DNA of 42,511 nt, from contig CADABS010000034.1 of NCBI GenBank assembly GCA_902786245.1, forward strand, positions 1 through 42,511, written 5' to 3'. Below, piece after piece: positions 23,596 through 31,837 of this stretch (within the stretch, counting starts at the first letter, position 1; the number at the start of each line of letters is the position of its first letter). The translations under genes and the position numbers were made by a program. Under the pieces are notes generated by a model. That model saw nothing but the letters and a program-made list of their open reading frames with translations, did no database searches and was not told the origin of the DNA. The DNA comes from an uncultured Erysipelotrichaceae bacterium (GTDB lineage: Bacteria; Bacillota_I; Bacilli_A; Erysipelotrichales; Erysipelotrichaceae).

Positions 23596-24462
23596 TCAGT
23601 GAATCCTGCGGCCCAGGCACATGCGGACAAAGTCCGGATCGAAGTGCTTGGCCCTTGAGCCTGTATATCCCATGTCGAGGGAAGCGATCTGCTTCATCTC
23701 TTCCTCATTCAGCTCAAAATCCCAGATATCGAAATTTTCTCTGATTCTTTCTTCATGGGTGGATTTGGGAATAATGACAACACCCCGCTGAACATTCCAT
23801 CTCAGGATGACCTGACCGACGGTTTTATGATGAGATGCTGCAATTCCTTTAAGCATTTCATTTTCAAACGAATTGTAGCGGCCGCCGCCCAGCGGCGCCC
23901 AGGCTTCGGGGACGACATTGTAATATTTCATATTTTCCAGAGCGCCTTCCTGGGTGAAGTACGGATGGAGTTCCACCTGGTTGACCATTGGCGGAATCCG
24001 GACGGTTTCACAAAAATTTGCCAGGATGTTGGGATAGAAGTTTGAAACGCCGATCGCTCTGAGTTTTCCTTCTTCATATGCCTTTTCCATCGCTCTCCAG
24101 GCAGCGAAATAATCACCCATTGCCTGGTGAAGCAGATAAAGATCCAGATATTCCAGACCTGATTTCTGAAGGGATGCGTCAATGGCGGCAGCTGCCGTCT
24201 CTTCATTCACCATATCCGCCACCCACATCTTGGATGTGATAAAGAGTTCTTCCCTTGTGCAGACACCTTCTTCAACCGCCTGTCTGACAGCGGCGCCGAC
24301 GGCGTCCTCATTGCCATAGGAGGCGGCGGTGTCGATCAGCCGGTAACCTGCTTTGATTGCATTCAGCACGGATTCTTTACATGTTTCAAAGTCTCTGACC
24401 TGAAAGACCCCGAATCCTTCCATCGGCATTGTGACGCCGTTTTTCAATGTTCTGTATTCCAT
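23596..24462 (-). CDS. Aldo/keto reductase (copy A1)
   Basis: This 288-residue NADPH-dependent aldo/keto reductase is a TIM barrel of the AKR5/2,5-diketo-gluconate reductase type. The catalytic tetrad is visible: Asp in LIDTAASYGNE, Tyr in the same loop, Lys in ITSKMW and His in YLLHQAMG. The cofactor segment IPKSTHEERIREN is near the C-terminus. It is about 60 percent identical by eye to the reductase at 27712-28578, so they are paralogues from a cluster duplication. AAGGAG precedes the ATG by seven bases. It is the last gene of the eight-gene minus-strand operon. Confidence 0.94.
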   Translation of the reverse strand: MEYRTLKNGVTMPMEGFGVFQVRDFETCKESVLNAIKAGYRLIDTAASYGNEDAVGAAVRQAVEEGVCTREELFITSKMWVADMVNEETAAAAIDASLQKSGLEYLDLYLLHQAMGDYFAAWRAMEKAYEEGKLRAIGVSNFYPNILANFCETVRIPPMVNQVELHPYFTQEGALENMKYYNVVPEAWAPLGGGRYNSFENEMLKGIAASHHKTVGQVILRWNVQRGVVIIPKSTHEERIRENFDIWDFELNEEEMKQIASLDMGYTGSRAKHFDPDFVRMCLGRRIH

Positions 24463-24475
24463 GTTTTTTCTCCTT

Positions 24476-25093
24476 CTAGCGGATCATATTTGTGCGTACT
24501 TCCTTTTTCGTATCGGGAAGTCCTTCTTTCTCCTTCTGTGCCTGGATGGCTTTGATCATAAATGACATATTCAGAGCCAGATTGCGAATTGTCTGCACAC
24601 CTTCCTCGTCTTTATAGACATCTTCTGCCGTATAACCGTGAACATCATTCCAATACGAAGAAGTGACCACCGGCATCTCCCGCATTGTGAAAAACTGGTT
24701 CATTGCCTCAAAGGAAGCGGAACTGCCTCCCCTGCGATTGGAGATCACTGCTGCCGCAGGCATCATTTTCAGATTTCCCGGATAGCTGTAGAACAGTCTT
24801 TGCAGGAAGGAAAGAACGGTTCCGTTTGGATTTCCGAAATAGACCGGTGTGCCGACAATAATACCGTCCGCATCATCGAGTTTCGGATAAGTCTCATTGA
24901 CAATATCCTCGAAAACGCACTTACCGTTTTTCCGACAGGAAAGGCAGGCGATGCAGCCGCGGATATCCTTGTTGCCAATGTGGATGGTTTCTGTTTCGAT
25001 CCCCTCTTCTTTCAGAACCTCAGAAGCGATCTTTAACGCGGTGCCGATGCAGGCGCCGGCTTTGGGAGAGCCGTTGATCATCAATACTTTCAT
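24476..25093 (-). CDS. Flavodoxin-fold NAD(P)H-dependent FMN reductase with Cys cluster
   Basis: This 205-residue flavodoxin-fold protein begins MKVLMINGSPKAGACIGTAL, the FMN-phosphate loop. It then has a Cys-rich segment GCIACLSCRKNGKC (about 47-60) like that of iron-sulfur flavoproteins and related reductases. IIVGTPVYFGNPNGTVLSFLQR, the flavin-ring loop, follows. The frame can start at a GTG two codons earlier, but the ATG at 25093 fits the GAGGAG site, which lies inside the end of the upstream reductase gene. Two bases separate the genes. The likely role is electron transfer or quinone/nitro reduction in the redox operon. Confidence 0.9.
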   Translation of the reverse strand: MKVLMINGSPKAGACIGTALKIASEVLKEEGIETETIHIGNKDIRGCIACLSCRKNGKCVFEDIVNETYPKLDDADGIIVGTPVYFGNPNGTVLSFLQRLFYSYPGNLKMMPAAAVISNRRGGSSASFEAMNQFFTMREMPVVTSSYWNDVHGYTAEDVYKDEEGVQTIRNLALNMSFMIKAIQAQKEKEGLPDTKKEVRTNMIR

Positions 25094-25095
25094 AA

Positions 25096-25941
25096 TCACT
25101 CCTCAAAATTGCATTTGGTCACTGCCATTTTTTGAAGAGATTCTTCGGTCACCTTATAGAACGGCTCATGTTTGTTTAAGGTGGCGATCAGGTCCATTTC
25201 ATCTTCGGTCAGACTGAAGTCAAACACCTTCGCATTGTCTTCGATATGACCATGGGATTTAGAGCCCGGTACCAGACCGAAGCCCATCTGGATATGCCAT
25301 CTGATAACGATCTGGACAGTGCTTTTCCCGTATTTTTCCGCCATTTGCACAAGGACCGGCTCATTGAGCATTTCCGGGGAACCATGTCCCAGCGGAAACC
25401 AGGACTGCAGGCGGATGTCATTAGCGTCACAATATGGCTTTCTTGTCTCAGCCGGGAAGTACGGATGACATTCCACCTGCATGATCATTGGTCTGATTTC
25501 TCCTTGATCGATAACTTCCTGAATCTGGTCTGTCTGGAAGTTAGAAAGACCGATTGCGCGAATCTTTCCTTCCTTATACGCCTTCTCCAGCATGCCCCAG
25601 GCATAGAGATAATTGTTTACCGGATGATGCAGCAGCATCACATCAATATAGTCAACCCCGAGTCTGACAAGTGTATCATCAATGGCATAGTCCTTTTCAT
25701 AAAGCGTCGGCCCCAGCTTTGTCTCAAGAAAGTAGTCTTCCCTTTTCATACCGGATTTTTTTAAACCAAGTCCTACTTCAACCTCATTTCCATAGCGGTT
25801 GGCAGTATCGATCAGCTCATAGCCATGGTGCAGCGCAAATGCGACGTTATCTGTAATAAGATCACCGGACTGGCCGATCGTTCCGAAACCCAGTTTTGGA
25901 ATTTCCAGGCCGTTATTCAGCTTCATTCTGTTGACATTCAT
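25096..25941 (-). CDS. Aldo/keto reductase (copy B1)
   Basis: This is a 281-residue aldo/keto reductase with tetrad residues in LIDTANRYGNE (Asp, Tyr), LETKLG (Lys) and MLLHHPVN (His). The cofactor-binding VPGSKSHGHIEDN is near the C-terminus. It resembles the reductase at 28590-29435 more than the A-type copies. GGGGAG precedes the ATG by eight bases. It lies between the two flavodoxin-fold genes with spacings of 2-5 bases, so all are cotranscribed. Confidence 0.94.
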   Translation of the reverse strand: MNVNRMKLNNGLEIPKLGFGTIGQSGDLITDNVAFALHHGYELIDTANRYGNEVEVGLGLKKSGMKREDYFLETKLGPTLYEKDYAIDDTLVRLGVDYIDVMLLHHPVNNYLYAWGMLEKAYKEGKIRAIGLSNFQTDQIQEVIDQGEIRPMIMQVECHPYFPAETRKPYCDANDIRLQSWFPLGHGSPEMLNEPVLVQMAEKYGKSTVQIVIRWHIQMGFGLVPGSKSHGHIEDNAKVFDFSLTEDEMDLIATLNKHEPFYKVTEESLQKMAVTKCNFEE

Positions 25942-25946
25942 TTTGT

Positions 25947-26399
25947 TTACTCCCCTACAGAGTGTTTCTGTGCTTGTTTTGCATTAGTGATCATCCCCTT
26001 ATATTCCATGCCATAGAGACCGGCAAACCGTTTCATAGTATATTCACCGGCTTCCATCATCCACTGTTCCGGTGCAGCGCCCTGGTAAATAAACCAGAGT
26101 TTTTTCCCGCTGAGTTCACCCTGTGAAACCGGTCCGTAGAATCGGTCTAGAAGATTACGTACAGAACCGCAGATATTATGCCAGTAAACTGGTGAGCCAA
26201 TGATCAGCACATCCGCTTTTTTCATCATGGCCAGTACTTCATCAAACTGATCACCGGGTAATGTCTGACCATAAACATTGATTCGATAATCTGTCAGATT
26301 CAATGTTTCTGCTTCTGTGCCTTTGAGAAGAGCTGCTGCAAGACCTGCTGTGTTTCCCTGTCTTTCAGGGCTTCCATTGATGAATAATACTTTTGTCAT
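25947..26399 (-). CDS. Flavodoxin-fold NAD(P)H-dependent oxidoreductase
   Basis: This 150-residue flavodoxin-fold protein starts VLFINGSPERQGNTAGLAAAL (the FMN-phosphate loop, residues 4-24). It continues with VLIIGSPVYWHNICGSVRNLLDRFY and WFIYQGAAPEQW. It is shorter than the paralogue at 24476-25093 and lacks the Cys cluster. Its start overlaps the stop of the alpha/beta hydrolase gene in an ATGA. Confidence 0.9.
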   Translation of the reverse strand: MTKVLFINGSPERQGNTAGLAAALLKGTEAETLNLTDYRINVYGQTLPGDQFDEVLAMMKKADVLIIGSPVYWHNICGSVRNLLDRFYGPVSQGELSGKKLWFIYQGAAPEQWMMEAGEYTMKRFAGLYGMEYKGMITNAKQAQKHSVGE

Positions 26400-27283
26400 A
26401 TTCTTTTCCTTTCCGGTATCATCTGTTTTTCCCAGAAGATTACAGCCCGGTCGATCCAGCCTTCCGCTTTTGTGTGTGTACCAAGGCCGAAGCCATGGTC
26501 AAGTCCGGGAAAGACTTCTATCATGGCATCTGTGCCGTTTCTTCTGATTCTTTCAATTCTTCTTTCCATTGTCTGATATGAAGCGATCCAGTCTGCTGTT
26601 CCGACACAGTTATAGGTCGGCGGCTCATTGCCAAAGACTTCACCAAGACCGGTATACTGCATTACGACAGTTCCGGCATTGGGACATGGTTTTTCCCCAA
26701 AGGCAGCAGTTCCGTGCGATCCCAGCCAGGATGCCATTCTCGCACCGGCACTTCCGCCCCAGAGAGAATAGCAGTCCGTATTGATGTCAAGTTCTTCAGC
26801 ATGTTCAAAGATGAAGGCAATGGCTCTTGCCAGATCCTCACAGGCGGTCTGTGCCCCAGGTCTGTAAATCAGGGCAAAGGCGTGGTATCCGTTCTGTGAC
26901 AGTGTATATGCATGGGGCATACTGTCATGCATGGCACCGACGTAGGCAAAACCGCCGCCGGCATTGCATACAGCAAAGCGGCTTCCGGGCTCTCCTTTGA
27001 AATACCAGAGGCCGGTATCATTTTTACGTGGGTCTGCTTTCTTTTCTTCCTCACTGTAGATATCAAAGAAGATCTTTTCTCCTGCTTCGGCTCTTTCCTT
27101 CAGATGATTGCAGATGGTTACTGTCATATTGCCATCAATCTCTGAATACCAGGTCAGATCCATGCTTCCCAGGGTGTTTCCTGACATGTATCCTCTTTGA
27201 ACTGGGAACAAAAGTCTGCCATTTCCGTGGAAAGCCGAGTCATTGATCACTTCTTTGATTTTTGTATTTCCTGTATATGTCAA
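26396..27283 (-). CDS. Alpha/beta hydrolase, BD-FAE/xylan esterase-like
   Basis: This is a 295-residue cytoplasmic alpha/beta hydrolase. The nucleophile elbow is YSLWGGSAGARMASW (Ser in GGSAG), the oxyanion region is NAGGGFAYVG, and the His is in FPGLDHGFGLG. The GLGTHTKAEGWIDRAVIFWEKQM tail (about residues 267-289) is typical of the group often annotated as acetyl esterases. It carries no signal peptide. It lies inside the redox operon between the NTF2-like and flavodoxin-fold genes. A short sequence echo of its C-terminus is found at 23462-23480. Confidence 0.9.
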   Translation of the reverse strand: MTYTGNTKIKEVINDSAFHGNGRLLFPVQRGYMSGNTLGSMDLTWYSEIDGNMTVTICNHLKERAEAGEKIFFDIYSEEEKKADPRKNDTGLWYFKGEPGSRFAVCNAGGGFAYVGAMHDSMPHAYTLSQNGYHAFALIYRPGAQTACEDLARAIAFIFEHAEELDINTDCYSLWGGSAGARMASWLGSHGTAAFGEKPCPNAGTVVMQYTGLGEVFGNEPPTYNCVGTADWIASYQTMERRIERIRRNGTDAMIEVFPGLDHGFGLGTHTKAEGWIDRAVIFWEKQMIPERKRI

Positions 27284-27337
27284 TGATTCCTCCTTGTTTC
27301 ACAAAAGGTCAGCCAGTGCTGACCTTAACTATGCCGT

Positions 27338-27700
27338 TCAGTGAACGAGAGCCGTGAATGTGAACTGGATCAGTTTCCAGTCATCTTTCTGATTCTGATA
27401 AACTTCCGTCACCATGAAGTGATGTGTTGTCGGGCTGCCGTCGAGCATCAGACCATAGTCAACATCAGTCAGGACAATCGCGGTATCACCGAAGGAATGC
27501 AATTCACGGTTATGAACGGTGATGTCCGTCGGCTGGAAAATGCCGTCGGTGTAGTATTTTACTTCCTTGTCCAGATCGGCATTGGTGCCGATATGAACGA
27601 AATTGCAGTTGGGATCCGCAATCGCATACATCGTTTCGCCATCCCGGTTCTTCATCGCATTCCAGAATGCATCGGATAATGCAAACAGTTTTTCCTGCAT
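27338..27700 (-). CDS. NTF2-like/SnoaL-fold protein
   Basis: This is a 120-residue protein of the NTF2-like superfamily (DUF4440/SnoaL group), with an N-terminal helix (FALSDAFWNAMKNRD), TMYAIADPNCNFVHIG, and strands GDTAIVLTDVDYGLM and HHFMVTEVYQNQKDDWKLIQFTFT. The fold forms a small hydrophobic pocket used by isomerases, dehydratases and ligand-binding proteins. The chemistry here is unknown. AAGGAGG precedes the ATG. Its position among reductases suggests a shared small-molecule substrate. Confidence 0.87.
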   Translation of the reverse strand: MQEKLFALSDAFWNAMKNRDGETMYAIADPNCNFVHIGTNADLDKEVKYYTDGIFQPTDITVHNRELHSFGDTAIVLTDVDYGLMLDGSPTTHHFMVTEVYQNQKDDWKLIQFTFTALVH

Positions 27701-27711
27701 ATGATCCTCCT

Positions 27712-28578
27712 TTAATCGTGGATGTTTCTTCTGTTCAAAAACTGAACGAGCTTTGGATCAAAATGGTTGATGATCTCGGAATGATCCAGAGACTTCGCAG
27801 TGATCTGTTCCATTTCCTCATCGGTCAGTGTGAAGTCGAAGAGGTCCTTATTCTGTGCCATTCTTTCCGGCTTTGTGCTCTTGGGCAGAATCACTACTCC
27901 TCTCTGCACATTCCATCTCAGAACGACCTGGGCAGCGCTCTTGCCGTACTTTGCACCGATTGCTGTCAGTTCAGGATCTGTGAAGATGCCGTGCTTACCT
28001 TCTGCCAAAGGTGCCCAGGCTTCCGGCTGGATGCCGAGTTCCTTCATGTTTTCCAGTGCTGCTGTCTGGGCGAAGAACGGATGCAGTTCAACCTGATTGA
28101 CAGCCGGCTTGATTTCCACATTTTCAACAAGATTCATCAGAACATTCGGGAAGAAATTGGATACACCGATTGCCTTCAGTTTGCCTTCTTTATACGCATC
28201 TTCCATTGCTCTGTAGGCGGAAAAGTAATCGCCCATTGCCTGGTGAAGCAGATAGAGGTCAAGGTATTCAAGACCGAGCTTTTCCAGGGATGTGTCAATG
28301 GCTTTCCTGGCCATGTCATAGTTCTTCATGTCCTGGACCCACATCTTGGATGTGATGAACAGTTCTTCTCTGGTGACAAGACCGGTTTCGATGGCTTCTT
28401 TGATGGCTGCGCCGACCGCTTCTTCATTCATATAGGAAGCCGCTGTATCAAAGGAACGATATCCTGCCTTGATGGCATCGATGACGACTCTTTTGCATTC
28501 ATCGGCATCGGGAATCTGGAAGACACCGAAGCCGACCTGAGGCATTTTTGCGCCTGTGTTCAATGTGACAAATTCCAT
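27712..28578 (-). CDS. Aldo/keto reductase (copy A2)
   Basis: This 288-residue aldo/keto reductase has tetrad residues in SFDTAASYMNEE (Asp, Tyr), ITSKMW (Lys) and YLLHQAMGDY (His), and the cofactor site LPKSTKPERMAQN. It is about 60 percent identical by eye to the copy at 23596-24462. AAGGAG precedes the ATG. It is the second gene of the operon, 11 bases after copy B2. Confidence 0.94.
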   Translation of the reverse strand: MEFVTLNTGAKMPQVGFGVFQIPDADECKRVVIDAIKAGYRSFDTAASYMNEEAVGAAIKEAIETGLVTREELFITSKMWVQDMKNYDMARKAIDTSLEKLGLEYLDLYLLHQAMGDYFSAYRAMEDAYKEGKLKAIGVSNFFPNVLMNLVENVEIKPAVNQVELHPFFAQTAALENMKELGIQPEAWAPLAEGKHGIFTDPELTAIGAKYGKSAAQVVLRWNVQRGVVILPKSTKPERMAQNKDLFDFTLTDEEMEQITAKSLDHSEIINHFDPKLVQFLNRRNIHD

Positions 28579-28589
28579 ATGATTTCTCC

Positions 28590-29435
28590 TTATTCCTGGG
28601 CATTGAAGTCCATGTTCATCTTTGCGTATTTCTGTGCTTCTTCAATCGTTGCGTTGTAGTAGCGGAGGTTCTTGTCGACTGATGCGATCTCTGCCATTTC
28701 TTCATCGGTGAGGGTGAAATCAAAGATATTGAAATTGTCTCTGATATGGGCGGGATTTCTGGAACCCGGGAAGATGACGTTGCCGGACTGTACGTGCCAT
28801 CTCAGAATGATCTGGGCATTGGACTTGCCGTATTTCTCAGCCAGTTTTGTGAAGACCGGTTCATTGATCAGGTTCTTGTCGCCATGTCCCAGCGGATACC
28901 ATGCCATTAAGCCCATGCCTGTTTCCGCAAGAACTTTCATGAGTTCTGTCTGCGGAAAGTACGGATGCGCTTCCACCTGAACCATCTGCGGTTTGATTTC
29001 AGCTGTTTCAATGATCTCCTTCAGCCATTCGATCGGGAAGTTGGAAAGACCAAGAGCCTTTACCTTTCCTTCCTTATAAGCTTTTTCCATCATTTTATAA
29101 CCTGTACGCCAGTCACCTGCCGGCTGATGCAGGAAGAGCAGATCGACATAATCCGTGCCGAGTCTTGCCAGAGTTTCATCGATGGCATTTTCATCGGTGT
29201 AGACCGTCGGCCATAACTTTGTAACAAGGAAGATATCCTCTCTTGCAACACCGCTCTTTTTCATTGCACGACCGACAGCCTTTTCATTCATATAGGCATT
29301 TGCTGTATCAATGAGGCGGATACCATCCGCCAGAGCGCTGAGAACAGAGAGTTCCGTTTCCTCAGGCTTAAGGAGGAAGACACCGATCCCTGCCATCGGC
29401 ATTTTGTTTCCATTATTGAGTGTTAAGTATTCCAT
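28590..29435 (-). CDS. Aldo/keto reductase (copy B2)
   Basis: This 281-residue aldo/keto reductase has tetrad residues in LIDTANAYMNE (Asp, Tyr), VTKLWP (Lys) and LFLHQPAGD (His), and the cofactor site PGSRNPAHIRDN. It is the first gene of the eight-gene redox operon. AGGAG lies about ten bases before the ATG. A TTGTAC-N18-TAATCT promoter is visible upstream on the minus strand, facing the divergent LysR gene. Confidence 0.94.
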   Translation of the reverse strand: MEYLTLNNGNKMPMAGIGVFLLKPEETELSVLSALADGIRLIDTANAYMNEKAVGRAMKKSGVAREDIFLVTKLWPTVYTDENAIDETLARLGTDYVDLLFLHQPAGDWRTGYKMMEKAYKEGKVKALGLSNFPIEWLKEIIETAEIKPQMVQVEAHPYFPQTELMKVLAETGMGLMAWYPLGHGDKNLINEPVFTKLAEKYGKSNAQIILRWHVQSGNVIFPGSRNPAHIRDNFNIFDFTLTDEEMAEIASVDKNLRYYNATIEEAQKYAKMNMDFNAQE

Positions 29436-29459
29436 ACTGTTATATCTCCTTCTGTTTAC

Positions 29460-29521
29460 ACTTACAGATTAGCTGCTTTTCCAGACTCTGTACAATGCCG
29501 GTTAGTTAAGCATGCTATAAT
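29460..29521. promoter_or_regulatory. Divergent control region between the redox operon and lysR
   Basis: The plus strand carries the extended -10 TGCTATAAT (29513-29521) for the LysR gene. The palindrome AGCATGCT overlaps its left end. The minus strand carries TTGTAC (-35, near 29494-29489) with TAATCT 18 bases on, toward copy B2. Short repeats CAGA/TCTG flank this core. A LysR-type operator (T-N11-A dyad) is expected here, but I cannot fix one site. Confidence 0.55.
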
Positions 29522-29547
29522 TGAAACGCATAGTGAAGGAGTGCGTC

Positions 29548-30414
29548 ATGATTGAAATCTACCTGCTGGAAGCTTTGTGTGCATTCTATGATTACGGTAC
29601 CTTATCCGCTGCCGCGGAACATCTTCATATTTCCCAGCCTGCGTTAAGCCGCTCGATGCAGAAACTCGAGGACCTCCTTGGAGTCTCTCTGTTTGACCGG
29701 ACAAAGAACAGGATCGCCCTTAATGAAACCGGAAAAATGGCTGCATCCATGGCTAAAAGAATTCTTGAGTCAGAAAATGATATGATCACCGCTGTCAGAA
29801 ATTATGATTCTTCCCTGCACACTTTATCCGCAGGCTATTGCACGCCGGGTCCGATGATGGAAATGCCTCTGCATCTGACGCAGCTTTATCCGAAGATGAA
29901 AGTCTCTTCGGAAATGGAAGATGAAGAAACTTTGCTGAAAGGGCTGAAAACCGGGAAATATGGATTTGTGATCCTCTCCCATGCATACGAAGATGAAGAT
30001 GCAATCAGCTTTCCATGCGGCAGTGAATCTCTTTACTTCTCCCTGATACCTGCTCATCCGGCTGCTCTGTTCAAAGACCAGGGTCTTACCTTCAGCCAGA
30101 TGAACGGCGAAACATTTGTCATGGTCAGTGAAATCGGCGTATGGCATGATCTGACGATGAATATGATGCCGGATTCAAAGTTCGTCCTGCAGGATTCTCT
30201 GGAAGCCCTCAGTGCTGTCGTTAACGCTTCCACTCTGCCGGCATTTGCCTCTGATCTGACGATCCGTCTGTTCCGTTCAAATGAAAACAGCGGTCGGATA
30301 TTCATCCCGATTACTGATCCTGAAGCTGTGCTCCATTATCATTGCGCGATTCTGAAAAAGAACATCGGCAAATATGCACGCTGGATCAGTTATCTCAAAG
30401 AAAACTATATCTGA
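29548..30414 (+). CDS. LysR family transcriptional regulator
   Basis: This is a 288-residue LysR protein. The N-terminal winged helix-turn-helix (about 1-62) has the signature FYDYGTLSAAAEHLHISQPALSRSMQKLE split over two helices. The effector-binding domain of two Rossmann-like lobes spans about 90-285. The ATG at 29548 has AAGGAG six bases upstream; an in-frame TTG at 29521 lies inside the promoter. Divergence from the aldo/keto reductase operon marks that operon as its likely target. The effector is unknown. Confidence 0.93.
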   Translation: MIEIYLLEALCAFYDYGTLSAAAEHLHISQPALSRSMQKLEDLLGVSLFDRTKNRIALNETGKMAASMAKRILESENDMITAVRNYDSSLHTLSAGYCTPGPMMEMPLHLTQLYPKMKVSSEMEDEETLLKGLKTGKYGFVILSHAYEDEDAISFPCGSESLYFSLIPAHPAALFKDQGLTFSQMNGETFVMVSEIGVWHDLTMNMMPDSKFVLQDSLEALSAVVNASTLPAFASDLTIRLFRSNENSGRIFIPITDPEAVLHYHCAILKKNIGKYARWISYLKENYI

Positions 30415-30439
30415 CAGTTTTCCTGTCCGGAATACTGTG

Positions 30440-30472
30440 ATCCTGTTTTTCTCAGGAAGAACAGGATTTTTT
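30440..30472 (+). terminator. Terminator of the LysR gene
   Basis: ATCCTGTT and AACAGGAT form an 8-bp perfect stem around a 12-nt loop, followed by TTTTT. Confidence 0.8.
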
Positions 30473-30494
30473 ATTATGAAAATTATTATCATTC

Positions 30495-30526
30495 TGACAA
30501 TCCCGTCATCTTTTCAATCGTATGAT
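30495..30526 (+). promoter_or_regulatory. Candidate ECF-type autoregulatory promoter
   Basis: TGACAA (30495-30500), 18 bases, then CGTATGAT (30519-30526) resembles the -35 and CGT-type -10 boxes of ECF sigma promoters. It lies just before the ECF sigma gene, as is usual for autoregulation. Recognition by this sigma factor is inference. Confidence 0.5.
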
Positions 30527-30544
30527 AGGTGAAGAGGAAAGAAC

Positions 30545-31021
30545 CTGAGAATCAGCGTCGAAGAAGTTTACAGCACATATGCACGCAATATATACAATGC
30601 GGCTTTCAGTATAACCGCCAATGCGGAAGACGCCAAAGACGTTCTTTCAGACACCCTGATCAGGTATCTTCATACAGAAACCGAATTCGATTCCGCGGAA
30701 CATCTGAAAGCCTGGCTGCTGCGCACAGCCATCAACAGAGCCAAGGACATCCGCAGAGCCTTCTGGAACAGAAACAGAGTTTCTTTCGAAGAGTATATGG
30801 AAGAAATACCGGCAGCGGACAGCAGTAAAGAACTGCTGGATGCACTGATGAGGCTGCCGGTCAGGTACAGATCTGTTCTTCACCTGTACTACTATGAAGG
30901 CTATTCTCAGAAGGAAATCAGTGCATTGCTGAGAATACCGGAGGGAACGGTCAACAGCAGAATGTCCGCAGCCAGAAAGAAACTGAGAAAAAATCTCGAG
31001 GAGGATTGGGACGATGAATGA
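30545..31021 (+). CDS. ECF sigma-70 factor with apparent CTG start
   Basis: This is a complete ECF sigma factor of 158 residues. Region 2 (about 3-65) has VEEVYSTYARNIYNAAFSIT and AWLLRTAINRAKDIRR. Region 4 (about 98-150) has LPVRYRSVLHLYYYEGYSQ and KEISALLRIPEGTVNSRMS. The frame is open from 30533, after an in-frame stop at 30530. It contains no ATG, GTG or TTG until the internal ATG at 30797, which would remove all of region 2. A GAGG site lies seven bases before CTG at 30545, exactly where MRISVEE would be expected. So either CTG starts translation or the start codon has mutated. The ATG of a truncated anti-sigma gene overlaps its end. Confidence 0.8.
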   Translation: MRISVEEVYSTYARNIYNAAFSITANAEDAKDVLSDTLIRYLHTETEFDSAEHLKAWLLRTAINRAKDIRRAFWNRNRVSFEEYMEEIPAADSSKELLDALMRLPVRYRSVLHLYYYEGYSQKEISALLRIPEGTVNSRMSAARKKLRKNLEEDWDDE

Positions 31022-31115
31022 AAAGACGAGATACCGTAAAGCATTTGATGATCTGCCGGAGAACATAGAAATTGACTGGGACCGGATCTCATTTTTATTG
31101 CTTCATTGTATTTAA
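31014..31115 (+). pseudogene. Truncated anti-sigma factor remnant
   Basis: A 33-codon frame starts MNEKTRYRKAFDDLPENIEI and overlaps the end of the ECF sigma gene by eight bases, with GAGGAGG upstream. Genes in this position normally encode a membrane anti-sigma factor of 150 residues or more, with this kind of charged, sigma-binding N-terminus. Here it stops just after WDRIS, directly in front of the terminator of the PAP2 gene, and no membrane segment remains. The anti-sigma function is inferred from position and N-terminus. Confidence 0.6.
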
Positions 31116-31136
31116 AAAGGTTCCACTGCGGGAACC
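31114..31136 (-). terminator. Terminator of the MATE-PAP2 unit
   Basis: On the minus strand GGTTCC-CGCAGT-GGAACC is a 6-bp perfect stem followed by TTTTT. It ends at the stop codon of the truncated anti-sigma frame. Confidence 0.75.
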
Positions 31137-31145
31137 ATTGTGAAT

Positions 31146-31817
31146 TCAGACTTTTCTGCGCTGTTTCTTCTGCTTGAAGTAAAGAACGACCGTGTAATAC
31201 AGAGAAATGATGGCTGCACTGATCAGTGCGCCGCCCATGATATCCGTGAACCAGTGTACGCCGGAGAGAAGACGGCCGATGACCGTGCAAGCAATCAATG
31301 CGATACAGACCGGTTCCGCGATTTTAAGAACGGACTTTTTCAGTACCTGGCGGAATTCGATCAGGGCGCATCCGATAATGCACATGGAAAGCATTGTATG
31401 GGTGGAAGGATAAGAAGATTCCAGCCCTTCGTCCAGAATGACCGGTCTGTAGTTGACCGGAATCTTATCAAAGAGAACATACAGTACAATGACCAGGATA
31501 TAGATGCCGCCCATGGCCAGGACATTCTTATCGACCTTGAGCAGATTCTTCCGCGTATACAGCTGATAGGCACCGACTGCCGCAAACAGCAGCGCAATCA
31601 GAATGGCAATAATACCGAAGAATTCGGTCAGATAATAGAAGAATTTATGTGTTCCGATCAGATTGAAGAAGAACCCGTTGAGCGCCGCAAAGCCGACGCT
31701 GGAGCCTTCCGGACCGATCGGCTGCACATCAACCAGTTTGATCATTACAGTATAGATCAGAGCAGACACTGCCAGCGCACATGTCGTAAACAGTGATTTT
31801 TTTGTTTTTTCGTTCAT
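31146..31817 (-). CDS. PAP2 family membrane phosphatase
   Basis: This 223-residue polytopic membrane protein has about six hydrophobic segments and the three PAP2 phosphatase motifs: FDKIPVNYRPV (a variant of KxxxxxxRP), SYPSTHTM (PSxH, with the His general acid) and GRLLSGVHWFTDIMGG (the SRxxxxxHxxxD motif with Gly for Ser). Such enzymes dephosphorylate lipid phosphates such as phosphatidate or undecaprenyl pyrophosphate. GGAGG precedes the ATG. It lies 20 bases downstream of the MATE gene and ends at a terminator. Confidence 0.92.
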   Translation of the reverse strand: MNEKTKKSLFTTCALAVSALIYTVMIKLVDVQPIGPEGSSVGFAALNGFFFNLIGTHKFFYYLTEFFGIIAILIALLFAAVGAYQLYTRKNLLKVDKNVLAMGGIYILVIVLYVLFDKIPVNYRPVILDEGLESSYPSTHTMLSMCIIGCALIEFRQVLKKSVLKIAEPVCIALIACTVIGRLLSGVHWFTDIMGGALISAAIISLYYTVVLYFKQKKQRRKV

Positions 31818-31837
31818 CGCAACCTCCTGCTGTGTAT

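Noticed and set aside
23361-23630. 89-codon minus-strand frame between the reductase and the histidine phosphatase
   Set aside because: It overlaps the end of the reductase and the terminator hairpin and has no ribosome binding site. Only the short hydrolase-like echo in it was kept.
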